Shown here piece by piece: positions 1 through 8,348 of a stretch of 64,000 nucleotides of DNA (its first letter is position 1; the number at the start of each line of letters is the position of its first letter). The DNA is from Pleionea mediterranea (GTDB lineage Bacteria > Pseudomonadota > Gammaproteobacteria > Enterobacterales > Kangiellaceae). The DNA lies in contig NZ_QGGU01000005.1 in the NCBI RefSeq assembly GCF_003148745.1, positions 62,001 through 126,000 on the forward strand. Reading direction: 5' to 3'. Position numbers and translations under genes: made by a program. The notes beneath the pieces are model-generated. The model was given only the letters and a program-made list of their open reading frames with translations. It had not been told where the DNA came from and ran no database searches.

Positions 1-1938
1 GTCAACGTCGGCGATCTGGTCGAAGTCAGTGGTCAGGTAAAGGAGCACTACGAACTCACCGAGTTGACCAATGTCTCAGTGACCGTATTGAGTTCTGGCA
101 ACATCCTGCCAACAGCAGCATCAGTAAGCTTGCCGTTTGCGACAAGTGACGAACTGGAACGCTACGAGGGCATGCTGGTTACTCTGGATCAAACATTGAC
201 TGTCACCGAAAACTACAACCTGAGTCGTTATGGGGAAATATGGCTCTCTTCCGGTGGTCGTCTGATGGCACCGACCAATGTCGCACTGCCCGGCACCGAT
301 GCAAATAATATTCAGGCTCAAAACGACCTGAATCGCATTCTGTTGGATGATGGCTCCACCCTACAAAACCCCGATCCAATCATCTATCCCGATCCGGAGC
401 TAACGGCCTTCAATACCGTGCGCTCAGGCGACACCGTAGCCAATCTCACCGGTGTACTCAACTACGCTTATAGTGAATATCGCCTTCAGGCCACACAAAC
501 GCCAAACTTTGTGCAAGAGAACCTGCGTACTGCGGCACCAGCCAATGTTGGCGGCACACTAAAAGTTGCCAGCTTCAACGTATTGAACTATTTCAATGGT
601 AATGGCCAGGGCGGTGGATTTCCGACTACCCGCGGCGCCGATACCGAAGAAGAATTCATCCGTCAGCGAGACAAGATTATTGCCGCCATTTCAGCCATGG
701 AAGCAGACATCATTGGGCTGATGGAGATTGAAAACGACGGCTATGACTCATTATCAGCGATTCAAGATCTGGTCAACGGATTGAATGCGGCAGCCTCCTC
801 GGGTATTAGCTACGCCTTTGTCGATCCGGGTGTCAGTGCAATCGGCACTGATGAGATCGCAGTTGGTTTTATCTATCGCGTGGAAACCGTGACACCGTTC
901 GGCAATGCGGCAATTTTGGATTCGTCCGTGGATTCACGATTTAATGACAGCAAAAACCGCCCAACCCTGGCGCAAACCTTCAGTGAAATCGCTTCAGACG
1001 GCACCATGACTATCGCAGTCAATCACTTAAAGTCCAAGGGCTCACCCTGTGACGACATGAACGACCCCGACACAGGTGATGGTCAAGGCAACTGTAACCT
1101 GACACGTACCAGAGCCACAGAGGCAATGGTCGAATGGCTGGCTGGCGATCCCACCAACAGCGGCGATGAAGACTTTATGATCATCGGCGACCTGAATGCC
1201 TATGCCAAAGAGGATCCGATCACCGCACTTAAGAACGGAGGCTACATCGAATTATTGGACACTCACATTGGTGCCGCCAATACCTACTCCTATATTTTTA
1301 AGGGGCAATCGGGGTATCTCGATCACGCATTGGCCAGTGCCAAACTCGCCGATCAGGTCAGCGGCATTACGATTTGGCACAGCAACTCCGATGAGCCGCG
1401 CGTGCTCGATTACAACACCGAGTATAAATCGGCTTACCAAATCAGCAGCCTGTATTATACCGACCCCTACCGCTCTTCCGATCACGATGCCGTGGTTGTC
1501 GGCCTGAATCTGGATAACGGTTCGACGGATAACCCACCGAATGCCAACATTAACAGTTATGTCAGTGACCTTGACGGCAACACCATCAATCAAGGCCGTA
1601 AGTGGACGGCAGTGGTTACTGTTGAAGTGCGAGACAATCTGGGCCAGCTAGTCAGCGGCGCCACAGTCTCCGGTAATTGGAACGGTCGTAACGTGAGCAG
1701 TTCAGCCAGTTGCACCACTGCGAGCAACGGTCGCTGTACAGTAGCAATCACTGTGACTAAACGCAGAGCAACAGTGGCTTATAATATCTCCAATGTGCAG
1801 CATAGTTCATTAAGCTATGACGAAAACGCCAACTTCGATCTTGATGGCGATAGCAATGGCACATCGATAAGCCTGTCGAAGCAAAACCAACCTCAGTGGT
1901 TAGAGTGGCTGAGACAACTGATCCGCTCACTTTTTTAA
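1..1938 (+). CDS. ExeM/NucH-like extracellular endonuclease, 5' part missing
   Basis: The frame is open from base 1, so the gene begins outside the window. About 645 residues are visible. After an N-terminal beta-rich region comes an endonuclease/exonuclease/phosphatase domain. Its motifs are visible in order: KVASFNVLNYF near residue 184, LMEIEND, NHLKSKGSPC, IIGDLNAYAKEDP, YLDHAL and SSDHDAVVVG. These supply the metal-binding Glu and Asp and the catalytic His/Asp residues expected of this fold. An Ig-like domain of about 100 residues follows, and the chain ends in a short W/R-rich tail with no GlyGly-CTERM anchor. ExeM-type enzymes are secreted nucleases that degrade extracellular DNA. The signal peptide would lie upstream and cannot be checked. 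Confidence 0.85.
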   Translation, partial: VNVGDLVEVSGQVKEHYELTELTNVSVTVLSSGNILPTAASVSLPFATSDELERYEGMLVTLDQTLTVTENYNLSRYGEIWLSSGGRLMAPTNVALPGTDANNIQAQNDLNRILLDDGSTLQNPDPIIYPDPELTAFNTVRSGDTVANLTGVLNYAYSEYRLQATQTPNFVQENLRTAAPANVGGTLKVASFNVLNYFNGNGQGGGFPTTRGADTEEEFIRQRDKIIAAISAMEADIIGLMEIENDGYDSLSAIQDLVNGLNAAASSGISYAFVDPGVSAIGTDEIAVGFIYRVETVTPFGNAAILDSSVDSRFNDSKNRPTLAQTFSEIASDGTMTIAVNHLKSKGSPCDDMNDPDTGDGQGNCNLTRTRATEAMVEWLAGDPTNSGDEDFMIIGDLNAYAKEDPITALKNGGYIELLDTHIGAANTYSYIFKGQSGYLDHALASAKLADQVSGITIWHSNSDEPRVLDYNTEYKSAYQISSLYYTDPYRSSDHDAVVVGLNLDNGSTDNPPNANINSYVSDLDGNTINQGRKWTAVVTVEVRDNLGQLVSGATVSGNWNGRNVSSSASCTTASNGRCTVAITVTKRRATVAYNISNVQHSSLSYDENANFDLDGDSNGTSISLSKQNQPQWLEWLRQLIRSLF

Positions 1939-2195
1939 TACTCGACGTAGCTGTCGTTTTTTCTCACCAGACGTGCGGGACATCCACATACTTTAATGGA
2001 TGCCCCGCTATTACTTCAGTTACCTAGCAATATCCAAAAAGCATATTGAATAATAAGGGGCATAAAGCCCCTTAATCACTTATTCCCAAAATAAACACGT
2101 AACCTTAATGGATTTAGATTAAATTCAACTATAACCGTCATTACGAAGCTCCTTATTAGGGATTCCGCCCCTGTTCGGGAGAGCCAAGTTAGTTT

Positions 2196-2283
2196 GTCAC
2201 AACCGTTCGGCTCCCATATTTATTACAGATATATAAATTTAAAGCCCAATATGTTAAGTTGGAAAAGTCACAACCGTTCGGCT
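2196..2283. repeat. 17-bp direct repeat pair
   Basis: GTCACAACCGTTCGGCT occurs identically at 2196-2212 and 2267-2283, 71 bp apart, just upstream of a strong terminator. The function is unknown. Confidence 0.75.
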
Positions 2284-2302
2284 TAATGCAGAACGATTTA
2301 AG

Positions 2303-2330
2303 AAAATCGGTCTAATGGGCCGATTTTTTT
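2303..2330 (+). terminator. Intrinsic terminator without an obvious gene
   Basis: Arms AAAATCGG and CCGATTTT flank a 9-base loop and run into seven Ts. No protein gene ends nearby on the plus strand; exeM ends 360 bases upstream. It may close a long 3' UTR or a small RNA covering the 17-bp repeats. Confidence 0.7.
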
Positions 2331-2836
2331 ATGCGATGTAATTATGATACCCAAAAAATCAGGCAAATAGATATAGTCTAAGGAGAATTCTAAAATGGTT
2401 ATGTCTAACCTATAACCTGTATTGTCCATCCAACCAGCCATCGCCACCAAATACAGTATCCATTCGAACTCCAGTATGGCAGCGCTTTACCTTAAAACAA
2501 CTAAACTACACGATCCAACGTCCACACAACACAATTCAGTTTTGACTACTGCGATAGCAAGTCTAAATCACATTTTTTGTAAAATGCCTTTAAATATCGA
2601 ATTAGTATTAAAGTTGTCACAGTGCGTTTGCATGAAGAAGTCTCTCTGGGAATTTCCTTAGAGAATGGCGAAGGCTATTTTGTTCGGTTTAGGTGATATA
2701 ATAAGCTTCCCGAAGAGCGGGGGCAGAACTGTCAAATACTATTATACTGACTTAGCAACTCACCATACATTTCTAGCTACCCAAATAATAACAGGATTAA
2801 TAAACCGTGGCTGTACAACAACCTACGTATTTTGGA

Positions 2837-3199
2837 CTAATAATGGCTAATAATTACAATCAACGCAGAAACACAGCCCAATACAATGCATGTGGCTAAC
2901 TCCTTTGTAAATTGTTTGCTTCCCTTGGTTGACACGTCACCAATTTCTGAGCCAAAGAAGCTCGAGATAAGTCCATATAAAGCGTATAAGGCTCCTATAC
3001 CAGCACGTCCAATAAGCTTTTCATTAATTAGAGCGACAGCCACAAAAGTAATAACAAAAATTTTAAAAATTACTGCACTTTGAATATCTGCATTTATAAA
3101 ATTGATAAAGGGAATAAATATAAGGCACCAGATGCTACCCGCTAAAATGCCAATAAGAGCGTAACCTAGTTTAGTCCAAATCCATTCTGACTTATTCAT
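2837..3199 (-). CDS. Small hypothetical membrane protein
   Basis: About 120 residues. I chose the ATG at 3199 (MNKSEW) over an in-frame GTG three codons earlier because a weak AGG lies just before it. Hydrophobic segments lie at roughly residues 10-30, 40-58, 66-85 and 100-118, so three or four membrane passes are likely. The loop before the last segment is polar (Ser/Thr/Lys rich). I do not recognise a family. It lies 33 bases downstream of the YqaA-like gene on the same strand and may be co-transcribed with it. Confidence 0.55.
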   Translation of the reverse strand: MNKSEWIWTKLGYALIGILAGSIWCLIFIPFINFINADIQSAVIFKIFVITFVAVALINEKLIGRAGIGALYALYGLISSFFGSEIGDVSTKGSKQFTKELATCIVLGCVSALIVIISHY

Positions 3200-3232
3200 A
3201 ACCTGCACTATTTCGTTTAACGCTCAATAACA

Positions 3233-3667
3233 TTAAATCAGCGACATCATCCAGGCACTTAAATAGATAACAAATATATATCGCAGTGATTTACCAATAC
3301 CCACCAATAGCAAAAAGATTGGCAGGCGTACCTTCATAATACCGGCAATTAGGGTTAATACATCGCCGCCTAATGGTAACCAGGCAAATAACAAACTCCA
3401 TACCCCGTACTTTTGAAACCACTTACGGGATTTTTCAATTTGCGCTGGTTTAAAGTAGAACCATTTTCTGTCTTGAAAATGCAATAAATAACGACCTAAT
3501 ACCCAATTTACCACTGCGCCCAATGTATTACCGGCAGTGGCGACAATTACCAGCAGCCAGCCAGGATCACCTTGCTTGTACATCGCATACAACACCACTT
3601 CCGAATAAAAGGGTAAAATAGTCGCGGCCAAAAATGACGACATAAATAAAATAAAATATGAAAACAT
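3233..3667 (-). CDS. yqaA: YqaA family inner-membrane protein
   Basis: 144 residues, the usual size for YqaA. The protein starts MFSYFILFMSSFLAATILPFYSE and shows the family pattern: a glycine-containing re-entrant region (AGNTLGAVVNWVLGRYL), a basic amphipathic stretch (FKPAQIEKSRKWFQKYG), then SLLFAWLPLGGDVLTLIAG and a last membrane segment. YqaA belongs to the DedA/VTT-like membrane proteins, which are implicated in lipid handling. The exact function here is not known. Confidence 0.85.
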   Translation of the reverse strand: MFSYFILFMSSFLAATILPFYSEVVLYAMYKQGDPGWLLVIVATAGNTLGAVVNWVLGRYLLHFQDRKWFYFKPAQIEKSRKWFQKYGVWSLLFAWLPLGGDVLTLIAGIMKVRLPIFLLLVGIGKSLRYIFVIYLSAWMMSLI

Positions 3668-3735
3668 AAATGCTTGTAGGGCGCTCCTGTTAGAGTATTA
3701 TAGTTAACTTATTATCTTTATAATTTAGTAATTTC

Positions 3736-3788
3736 AATAATCTTAAATAATCTTAATAATCTTAATAATCTTAATAATCTTAATAATC
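3736..3788. repeat. 9-bp tandem repeat
   Basis: Five AATAATCTT units plus a partial sixth, with one extra A after the first unit. The array sits directly at the 3' end of the AI-2E transporter gene (stop at 3790), so it lies in the 3' UTR of that transcript. Confidence 0.9.
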
Positions 3789-3789
3789 A

Positions 3790-4983
3790 TCACTTCGCAT
3801 GAACCACACTGTAAAATCGTTTCCAGTTCATACAATCTGAAACCACCAAAATAATTGTTAACATGGGCACTGCCAGTATTGCCCCTGCAATGCCCCATAA
3901 CCAGCCCCAAAAGATGACCGATATAAAAACGATCACCGGGTTCACTTTTAAACGTACACCATGCACCATTGGATCAATGAACAGTCCGGTTATGGATGAC
4001 AACACCAAAAAGCTCAGCGGCGGTAACACCGCGGGAATCAAATGGCCAAAGTGAGTGATCGATACCAGAAAGATTAATATGGCCACCATGCTTACCCCCA
4101 CATAAGGAATAAAGCGCATTAAGGTGACCAGCACCGCCCAAACCCAGGGCATGGGCACATCAAAAAACCACATAATGGCACTGGTGACCAAACCAACGGT
4201 CAGGTTAATTAAAAACACCGCGCCCAGATAACGCCCCACTTCAAAACGCAATTTACGAAACAACTTAATCAGTCTGCGTCGATGCGGTTTTTTAGCTGAC
4301 TGTCTGACTAAATTTAAAATGAGTAAATTACCGTTGGATAATAAAAAAAACGTTAGCGTCATAATCACCAAAGTTGCGCCCAGTCCTTGTTGCAATAAAC
4401 TTAATGCCGTTTCCGACCAGTTATCGCCTTGTACAACAGTGGTGTTTTTTGGTGGACTTTGCACAATATCTTCCACTGCCTTTGTGACTTTTTCAGATGT
4501 TTCTTTTAATGAGTGAATGGTGTCTTTTAACTCACGATCACTGTCAACAACCGAGACAATTTGTTCTGGAGCTCGCTCTACCCACTTTACAATGGCTGGA
4601 GCGATCACCCATACCGCCAGTACAATTAACCCCGCACTGATTAAAACCATCAGCAAACTGTTGATAAACCGTGGTATGCCAAGGCGCCCTAATTGATAAA
4701 CTGCAGGCGATAAGGTTAATGCCAATAAGCAGGAGGCGACCAAAGGCAATAAAAATGCTTTTGCCGATGCCAAAATAAACACAGAGCCAACAACCACAAT
4801 ACCGGGCAGCATCCAGCCGGGTACGGCAATCACTTTTGGCGATTCGCTTTGATTAGTTAAATCGGTGCTTTTAATTGAGCCTGACTCTTTTGCAGATTCG
4901 GACTCTTCTGAAGAACCAGTTTTTTTCGATGAGTCTGACTTTTCCGATGAAGCCGACTTTTTCGATGAAAAATTATCACTCAT
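3790..4983 (-). CDS. AI-2E family transporter (PerM-like) with repetitive N-terminus
   Basis: 397 residues. After residue 55 the protein follows the AI-2E/PerM family (PF01594): two hydrophobic hairpins, a cytoplasmic helical insert (residues about 130-190), then the conserved membrane core including FLINLTVGLVTS, WVLVTLMRFIPYVG-like and GLFIDPMVHG segments. Members are putative exporters; substrates are mostly unproven. The first 45 residues are unusual: about seven degenerate six-residue units rich in Ser and Lys/Glu, encoded by 18-bp tandem DNA repeats (about 4862-4972). A later start would remove the repeat, but no better ribosome site was seen. Confidence 0.8.
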   Translation of the reverse strand: MSDNFSSKKSASSEKSDSSKKTGSSEESESAKESGSIKSTDLTNQSESPKVIAVPGWMLPGIVVVGSVFILASAKAFLLPLVASCLLALTLSPAVYQLGRLGIPRFINSLLMVLISAGLIVLAVWVIAPAIVKWVERAPEQIVSVVDSDRELKDTIHSLKETSEKVTKAVEDIVQSPPKNTTVVQGDNWSETALSLLQQGLGATLVIMTLTFFLLSNGNLLILNLVRQSAKKPHRRRLIKLFRKLRFEVGRYLGAVFLINLTVGLVTSAIMWFFDVPMPWVWAVLVTLMRFIPYVGVSMVAILIFLVSITHFGHLIPAVLPPLSFLVLSSITGLFIDPMVHGVRLKVNPVIVFISVIFWGWLWGIAGAILAVPMLTIILVVSDCMNWKRFYSVVHAK

Positions 4984-5143
4984 GATTGATCACTTATCGG
5001 TTTATCCTGGATTAATCCAAATGATAAGCCTGTTATCGTGAATACTTTTCAATAAAAGCTAAAACAGTACTTATCGTATTGGTATTGGCGATAACGCAGG
5101 CTTTCCACAGCGTGTGCTTTTGCTCTGTATACAAAGGTCTTTT

Positions 5144-5171
5144 AAAAGGCTGTTCTGAGAACAGCCTTTTT
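5144..5171. terminator. Bidirectional intrinsic terminator
   Basis: Perfect palindrome with arms AAAAGGCTGTTCT and AGAACAGCCTTTT around one base, with T-runs on both strands. It lies about 95 bases downstream of the sensor kinase stop and ends the cpxRA transcript. Confidence 0.85.
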
Positions 5172-5265
5172 ATAAACAATTACTGGGCTTTATCCTAAGG
5201 GGTTGGCGTCCATGTTGCAATTATCTATGTAGCAATCATCTATCTAGCAAATATCCATGTAACAA

Positions 5266-6732
5266 TTATCCCTGTTTTAACAAGGGTAACTGGATCACGA
5301 CCAGTAAACCGTGTGGATGATTAATTTCAGCCGATATACGTCCGCCGTGCGCTTTAATGGCCCGACAGGAGATAGCCAGTCCTAAGCCAGCACCACCCTG
5401 TTCACGTGCACGAGCCTGATCGGTGCGAAAGAAAGGTTTAAAAATATTATCCAGATCCGTCTGATCGACCCCTTCACCTTGATCAGCAATGGCAATCACG
5501 GCTTCGTTACCTTGTTGAGTTAACGAAATATTGACAGTGCCTTTTTCTGGCGAATAACGAATGGCGTTTCTCACAATATTTTCTATTGCACTGTAGAGTA
5601 GATGATAATAACCAGTTAACGCCATGGAGTTTTTTTCATATTCAAATGACTCGCCATCAACTGCTTTATTTATTTCAAAAGCAATTTGTTTTTCTGTGGC
5701 TTCAAACGAAGCATCCTTAAGTATGTCGTCAATTAATTGATTAAGTTGAATGGTTTGCTCTTCTTCATACACCTGCCCTCGTTCCAATGCAGCAATATTT
5801 AATAGCTGACCAATCATTTCATCCATGCGCTGACATTCACGTTCAATCCGTTCAATGTGTTTGCCTTCACCATTTCCCAATTCTTTGTCGAGCAGCCCCA
5901 GTGTAATTTGAATCCGTGTTAGCGGTGAGCGTAATTCGTGAGACACATCACTCAGTAATTGTTTCTGACTGTTGATGGTGTTTAATATTTTGCTCGACAT
6001 TTTATCGAAGTCATCCGCCAGGTGATAAAACTCATCGCGACGTTGCCCCATTTTTTGCTTTGCCGACGTGGGTTCACCATTGGCTATTTTCCTGGAGGCC
6101 GACTGCAATACTTTTATCGGGCGGGTTAATGACCACGCGAGTCCAAAACAGAGGATTCCGCTCAATAAGAAATACACCACAAACTGCCACCAGGAAACGC
6201 TGTGTAAAATATGCAATAACATGCGGCCTTTAAAACGGCCAATGTGTTGCGCAATAAATAACTGATAGGTTTTACCATCAATTAACACCGGCTTCGGACC
6301 AATAAAAATCAAGTCGCCCTGTATGGCAATTTTTACCGGTGAATAGCCTTTCTTTTTATGATGCTTATGCTTAATTAACGCGATAGCCGCTTCTGGCGCT
6401 AGTTCGTTGTTGCGATCTTTTAACTGTTCATCGATCAGGTAATAGGGTTTAAAGGGATTATCCGAAGGATGACGATCGCGAAACATTGGCGGCGCAAAAG
6501 AATTTAATAATTTTTTTACCACCCGTTTTTTTCGAGGCTTGGGCATATCGGATTCCAGCACATAAGCCAGCTTATCCATTACCGCAACAATATTGCGATC
6601 CGCCTTATGAAAGTTAATGCCGTCACGACTTAACATCCAACTAAAAAATGTTGCCACCACCATTAAGGCCATGGCCAACCAGAACCATAAGAAAATGCGC
6701 CAGAATAAACTTAACCGACTAAATGGCCACAT
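5266..6732 (-). CDS. cpxA: CpxA-like envelope-stress sensor histidine kinase
   Basis: 488 residues from the ATG at 6732 (MWPFSRLSLFWRIFLW). An upstream in-frame ATG at 6837 would lie inside the response-regulator gene, so I reject it. Domains: membrane helix (about 10-32), periplasmic sensor region, second helix (about 180-200), HAMP, HisKA with phospho-acceptor His near residue 265 (SDVSHELRSPLTR), and HATPase with N box ENIVRNAIRYSP and G boxes DQGEGVD and GAGLGLAIS. It starts 14 bases inside the regulator's 3' end, so translation is coupled. The pairing with a CpxR-like regulator and a divergent LTxxQ protein identifies it as CpxA-like. Confidence 0.88.
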   Translation of the reverse strand: MWPFSRLSLFWRIFLWFWLAMALMVVATFFSWMLSRDGINFHKADRNIVAVMDKLAYVLESDMPKPRKKRVVKKLLNSFAPPMFRDRHPSDNPFKPYYLIDEQLKDRNNELAPEAAIALIKHKHHKKKGYSPVKIAIQGDLIFIGPKPVLIDGKTYQLFIAQHIGRFKGRMLLHILHSVSWWQFVVYFLLSGILCFGLAWSLTRPIKVLQSASRKIANGEPTSAKQKMGQRRDEFYHLADDFDKMSSKILNTINSQKQLLSDVSHELRSPLTRIQITLGLLDKELGNGEGKHIERIERECQRMDEMIGQLLNIAALERGQVYEEEQTIQLNQLIDDILKDASFEATEKQIAFEINKAVDGESFEYEKNSMALTGYYHLLYSAIENIVRNAIRYSPEKGTVNISLTQQGNEAVIAIADQGEGVDQTDLDNIFKPFFRTDQARAREQGGAGLGLAISCRAIKAHGGRISAEINHPHGLLVVIQLPLLKQG

Positions 6733-7417
6733 ACTGATACCCCACACCCCGTATGGTTTTGATTCGTTCTTGTTGTTGCTGATCGGGCCCGAGCTTTCGC
6801 CGCAAATGACTGATGTGCATATCGATGCTGCGATCAAACGCCATTAATCGGCGTCCCATGCATTGTTCACTGATGCTCTCTCGTGTGACCAGTTCTCCGG
6901 CGTTCTGTGCCAGTAGGTAAAGAATTTGAAACTCGGTTGCGGTTAATTCAATTTCTGTTTTGCCCACATAAACCAGACGTCGACTGCCATTAATCACCAA
7001 ATCATTCAACACCAGCTCTTCGGCTCGTGTATCGGACTTTAATTGCGGCGGTACAGCATGGGTTCGACGAATAATACTGCGAATGCGTGCCGTCAGTTCA
7101 CGAGGATTGCAAGGTTTCGACAGGTAATCGTCTGCGCCCATTTCCAGCCCCAGTATTCGGTCGACTTCATCACCTTTGGCGGTGAGCATAAGAACCGGCG
7201 GGCGTTTTTCAAAACTGACTTCCCGTAACACATCAAAGCCATTTTTCTTTGGCAGCATCACATCCAGAATCATTAAGTCGTAAGGGTTGGCGGCAAGCGT
7301 TTGTGCGGCGGAGTCACCATCGTGCACCGTATCCACCGCAAATCCTTCCTGCGATAAATAATCCACCAGCAGTTCACACAACTCTATGTCGTCATCAACC
7401 AATAATATTTTTTGCAT
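6719..7417 (-). CDS. cpxR: CpxR-like OmpR-family response regulator
   Basis: 232 residues, typical of the OmpR/PhoB family. The receiver domain has the acidic pair DDD (8-10), phospho-acceptor Asp52 (LMILDVMLPKKNG), the Thr of LMLTAKG and Lys101 (YLSKP). The C-terminal winged helix contains LTATEFQILYLLAQNAGELVTRE and RSIDMHISHLRRKLG, close to CpxR. It controls envelope-stress genes by binding GTAAA pairs. One such pair lies 80 bases upstream in the intergenic region shared with the divergent cpxP-like gene. Confidence 0.9.
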   Translation of the reverse strand: MQKILLVDDDIELCELLVDYLSQEGFAVDTVHDGDSAAQTLAANPYDLMILDVMLPKKNGFDVLREVSFEKRPPVLMLTAKGDEVDRILGLEMGADDYLSKPCNPRELTARIRSIIRRTHAVPPQLKSDTRAEELVLNDLVINGSRRLVYVGKTEIELTATEFQILYLLAQNAGELVTRESISEQCMGRRLMAFDRSIDMHISHLRRKLGPDQQQQERIKTIRGVGYQYVAI

Positions 7418-7478
7418 TCTTTTACTCTAAAGCGGGCAAAACACCCATTCAGTATAACGCAAATAGCGCCTGGCTTTT

Positions 7479-7514
7479 GTAAAGAATATTCATGGGTCTT
7501 TACACAACCTTTAC
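7479..7514. promoter_or_regulatory. CpxR box between cpxRA and cpxP
   Basis: On the minus strand GTAAA-N6-GTAAA spans 7514-7499, close to the published CpxR consensus GTAAA-N5/6-GTAAA. A further GTAAA lies on the plus strand at 7479-7483. The position between the divergent cpxR and cpxP-like starts matches the E. coli arrangement and predicts autoregulation plus control of cpxP. Confidence 0.75.
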
Positions 7515-7690
7515 ATTAGCAACACTCAACTTTGCACTTCTGCCATTACACTGAAACTGTCGACATGAAAACAATCTTACCTAAAGCCGTCTTTATTTAA
7601 CGATAGGGTTAAAAGACGGGAAAGGTTGATTTAAGCAACAAGAGCAGTCTTTAAAACAACACTGGAATCACAACTCATCAGGAGAATATT

Positions 7691-8134
7691 ATGAAACAAC
7701 TGACTCAATTACTGGCCGCAGCTTTATTGGCCTTATCACCACTAGCCTTAATGGCAGGGCCAAATCATGATCACCATCATGACAAACTGGAAATGATGAA
7801 AAAGAAGCTGGAATTAACCGATAGCCAGTACACCGCGATTAAAGAAATTATGTCTTCCGCCAAAGCAGAAGCCAAACCGTTTAAAACCAGTCTGCACGAC
7901 CTGAAAAAACAACTTCATAACACCATGAAACAAGACACTGTTGATGAAGCTAAAGTAAAATCCTTAACCGCTGAAATGGCCGAACATAAAGCCGAGTTAA
8001 TGATGTTGCATAAGCGTACCAAAGCCAGTGTCAACCAACAGCTAACGGCCGAACAGCAAGAAAAAATGGCCAAGTTTAAAGAAAAACGTAAACATAAACG
8101 CCATAAAAAGCACGCCATGAAAGGTCACCACTGA
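7691..8134 (+). CDS. CpxP/Spy-family periplasmic LTxxQ protein
   Basis: 147 residues. A clear signal peptide ends near residue 22 (ALMAGPNHD). The mature part is helical and carries both family motifs, LTDSQ (near residue 39) and LTAEQ (near residue 117). It is His-rich at both ends (HDHHHD and a Lys/His tail), which could bind metal. A good ribosome site (AGGAGAATATT) precedes the ATG. CpxP-type proteins act as periplasmic chaperones that also dampen CpxA. Divergence from cpxRA and the shared CpxR box support that role. Confidence 0.87.
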   Translation: MKQLTQLLAAALLALSPLALMAGPNHDHHHDKLEMMKKKLELTDSQYTAIKEIMSSAKAEAKPFKTSLHDLKKQLHNTMKQDTVDEAKVKSLTAEMAEHKAELMMLHKRTKASVNQQLTAEQQEKMAKFKEKRKHKRHKKHAMKGHH

Positions 8135-8151
8135 TCAAATAATGTTACTCC

Positions 8152-8181
8152 AAAACGCTCATCGTTATGATGGGCGTTTTT
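8152..8181 (+). terminator. Intrinsic terminator after cpxP-like gene
   Basis: Arms AAAACGCTCATC and GATGGGCGTTTT (one G-T wobble) around GTTAT, followed by Ts; 18 bases after the stop codon. Confidence 0.85.
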
Positions 8182-8348
8182 AGCATTTGAAATCTTTAAC
8201 ATATAAAAGTAACCGTCTCTTAACGTTGATGTCCATTCAACGAACACCCTACATCGTCCGACCATTATATTTTGTCACAGCTTAACAGTTGAGAATCCCC
8301 CGCCTTTACCGTAACGTATAGCGCATTAAAAAGCTGGAGATCCATAAA

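Larger units (their letters stand above)
1939..2836. other. Gene-poor gap with hairpins and a terminator
   Basis: No convincing gene in about 900 bases. Two hairpins lie just after the nuclease gene: 1975-2008 (12-bp arms GCGGGACATCCA/TGGATGCCCCGC, one mismatch) and 2055-2073 (AAGGGGC/GCCCCTT). Neither is followed by a T-run. A 17-bp direct repeat and an intrinsic terminator are listed separately. Short open frames at 2422-2661 and 2665-2850 have weak starts and no recognisable protein character. Frame scraps around 2585-2692 look protein-like over about 35 residues but have no start. Confidence 0.6.

Noticed and set aside
1252-1593. 113-codon minus-strand frame inside the nuclease gene
   Set aside because: It is a shadow of the nuclease reading frame; all recognisable domains are on the plus strand.
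2422-2850. Two short plus-strand frames (79 and 61 codons)
   Set aside because: No convincing ribosome sites or recognisable protein character, and a TTG start for the first. The region looks non-coding.
3736-3788. CRISPR-like array
   Set aside because: Units are only 9 bp, tandem and without spacers. No cas genes are in the window.
6733-6837. 35-codon N-terminal extension of the sensor kinase
   Set aside because: It lies inside the response-regulator gene and encodes a non-hydrophobic leader unlike CpxA. The ATG at 6732 fits the family.
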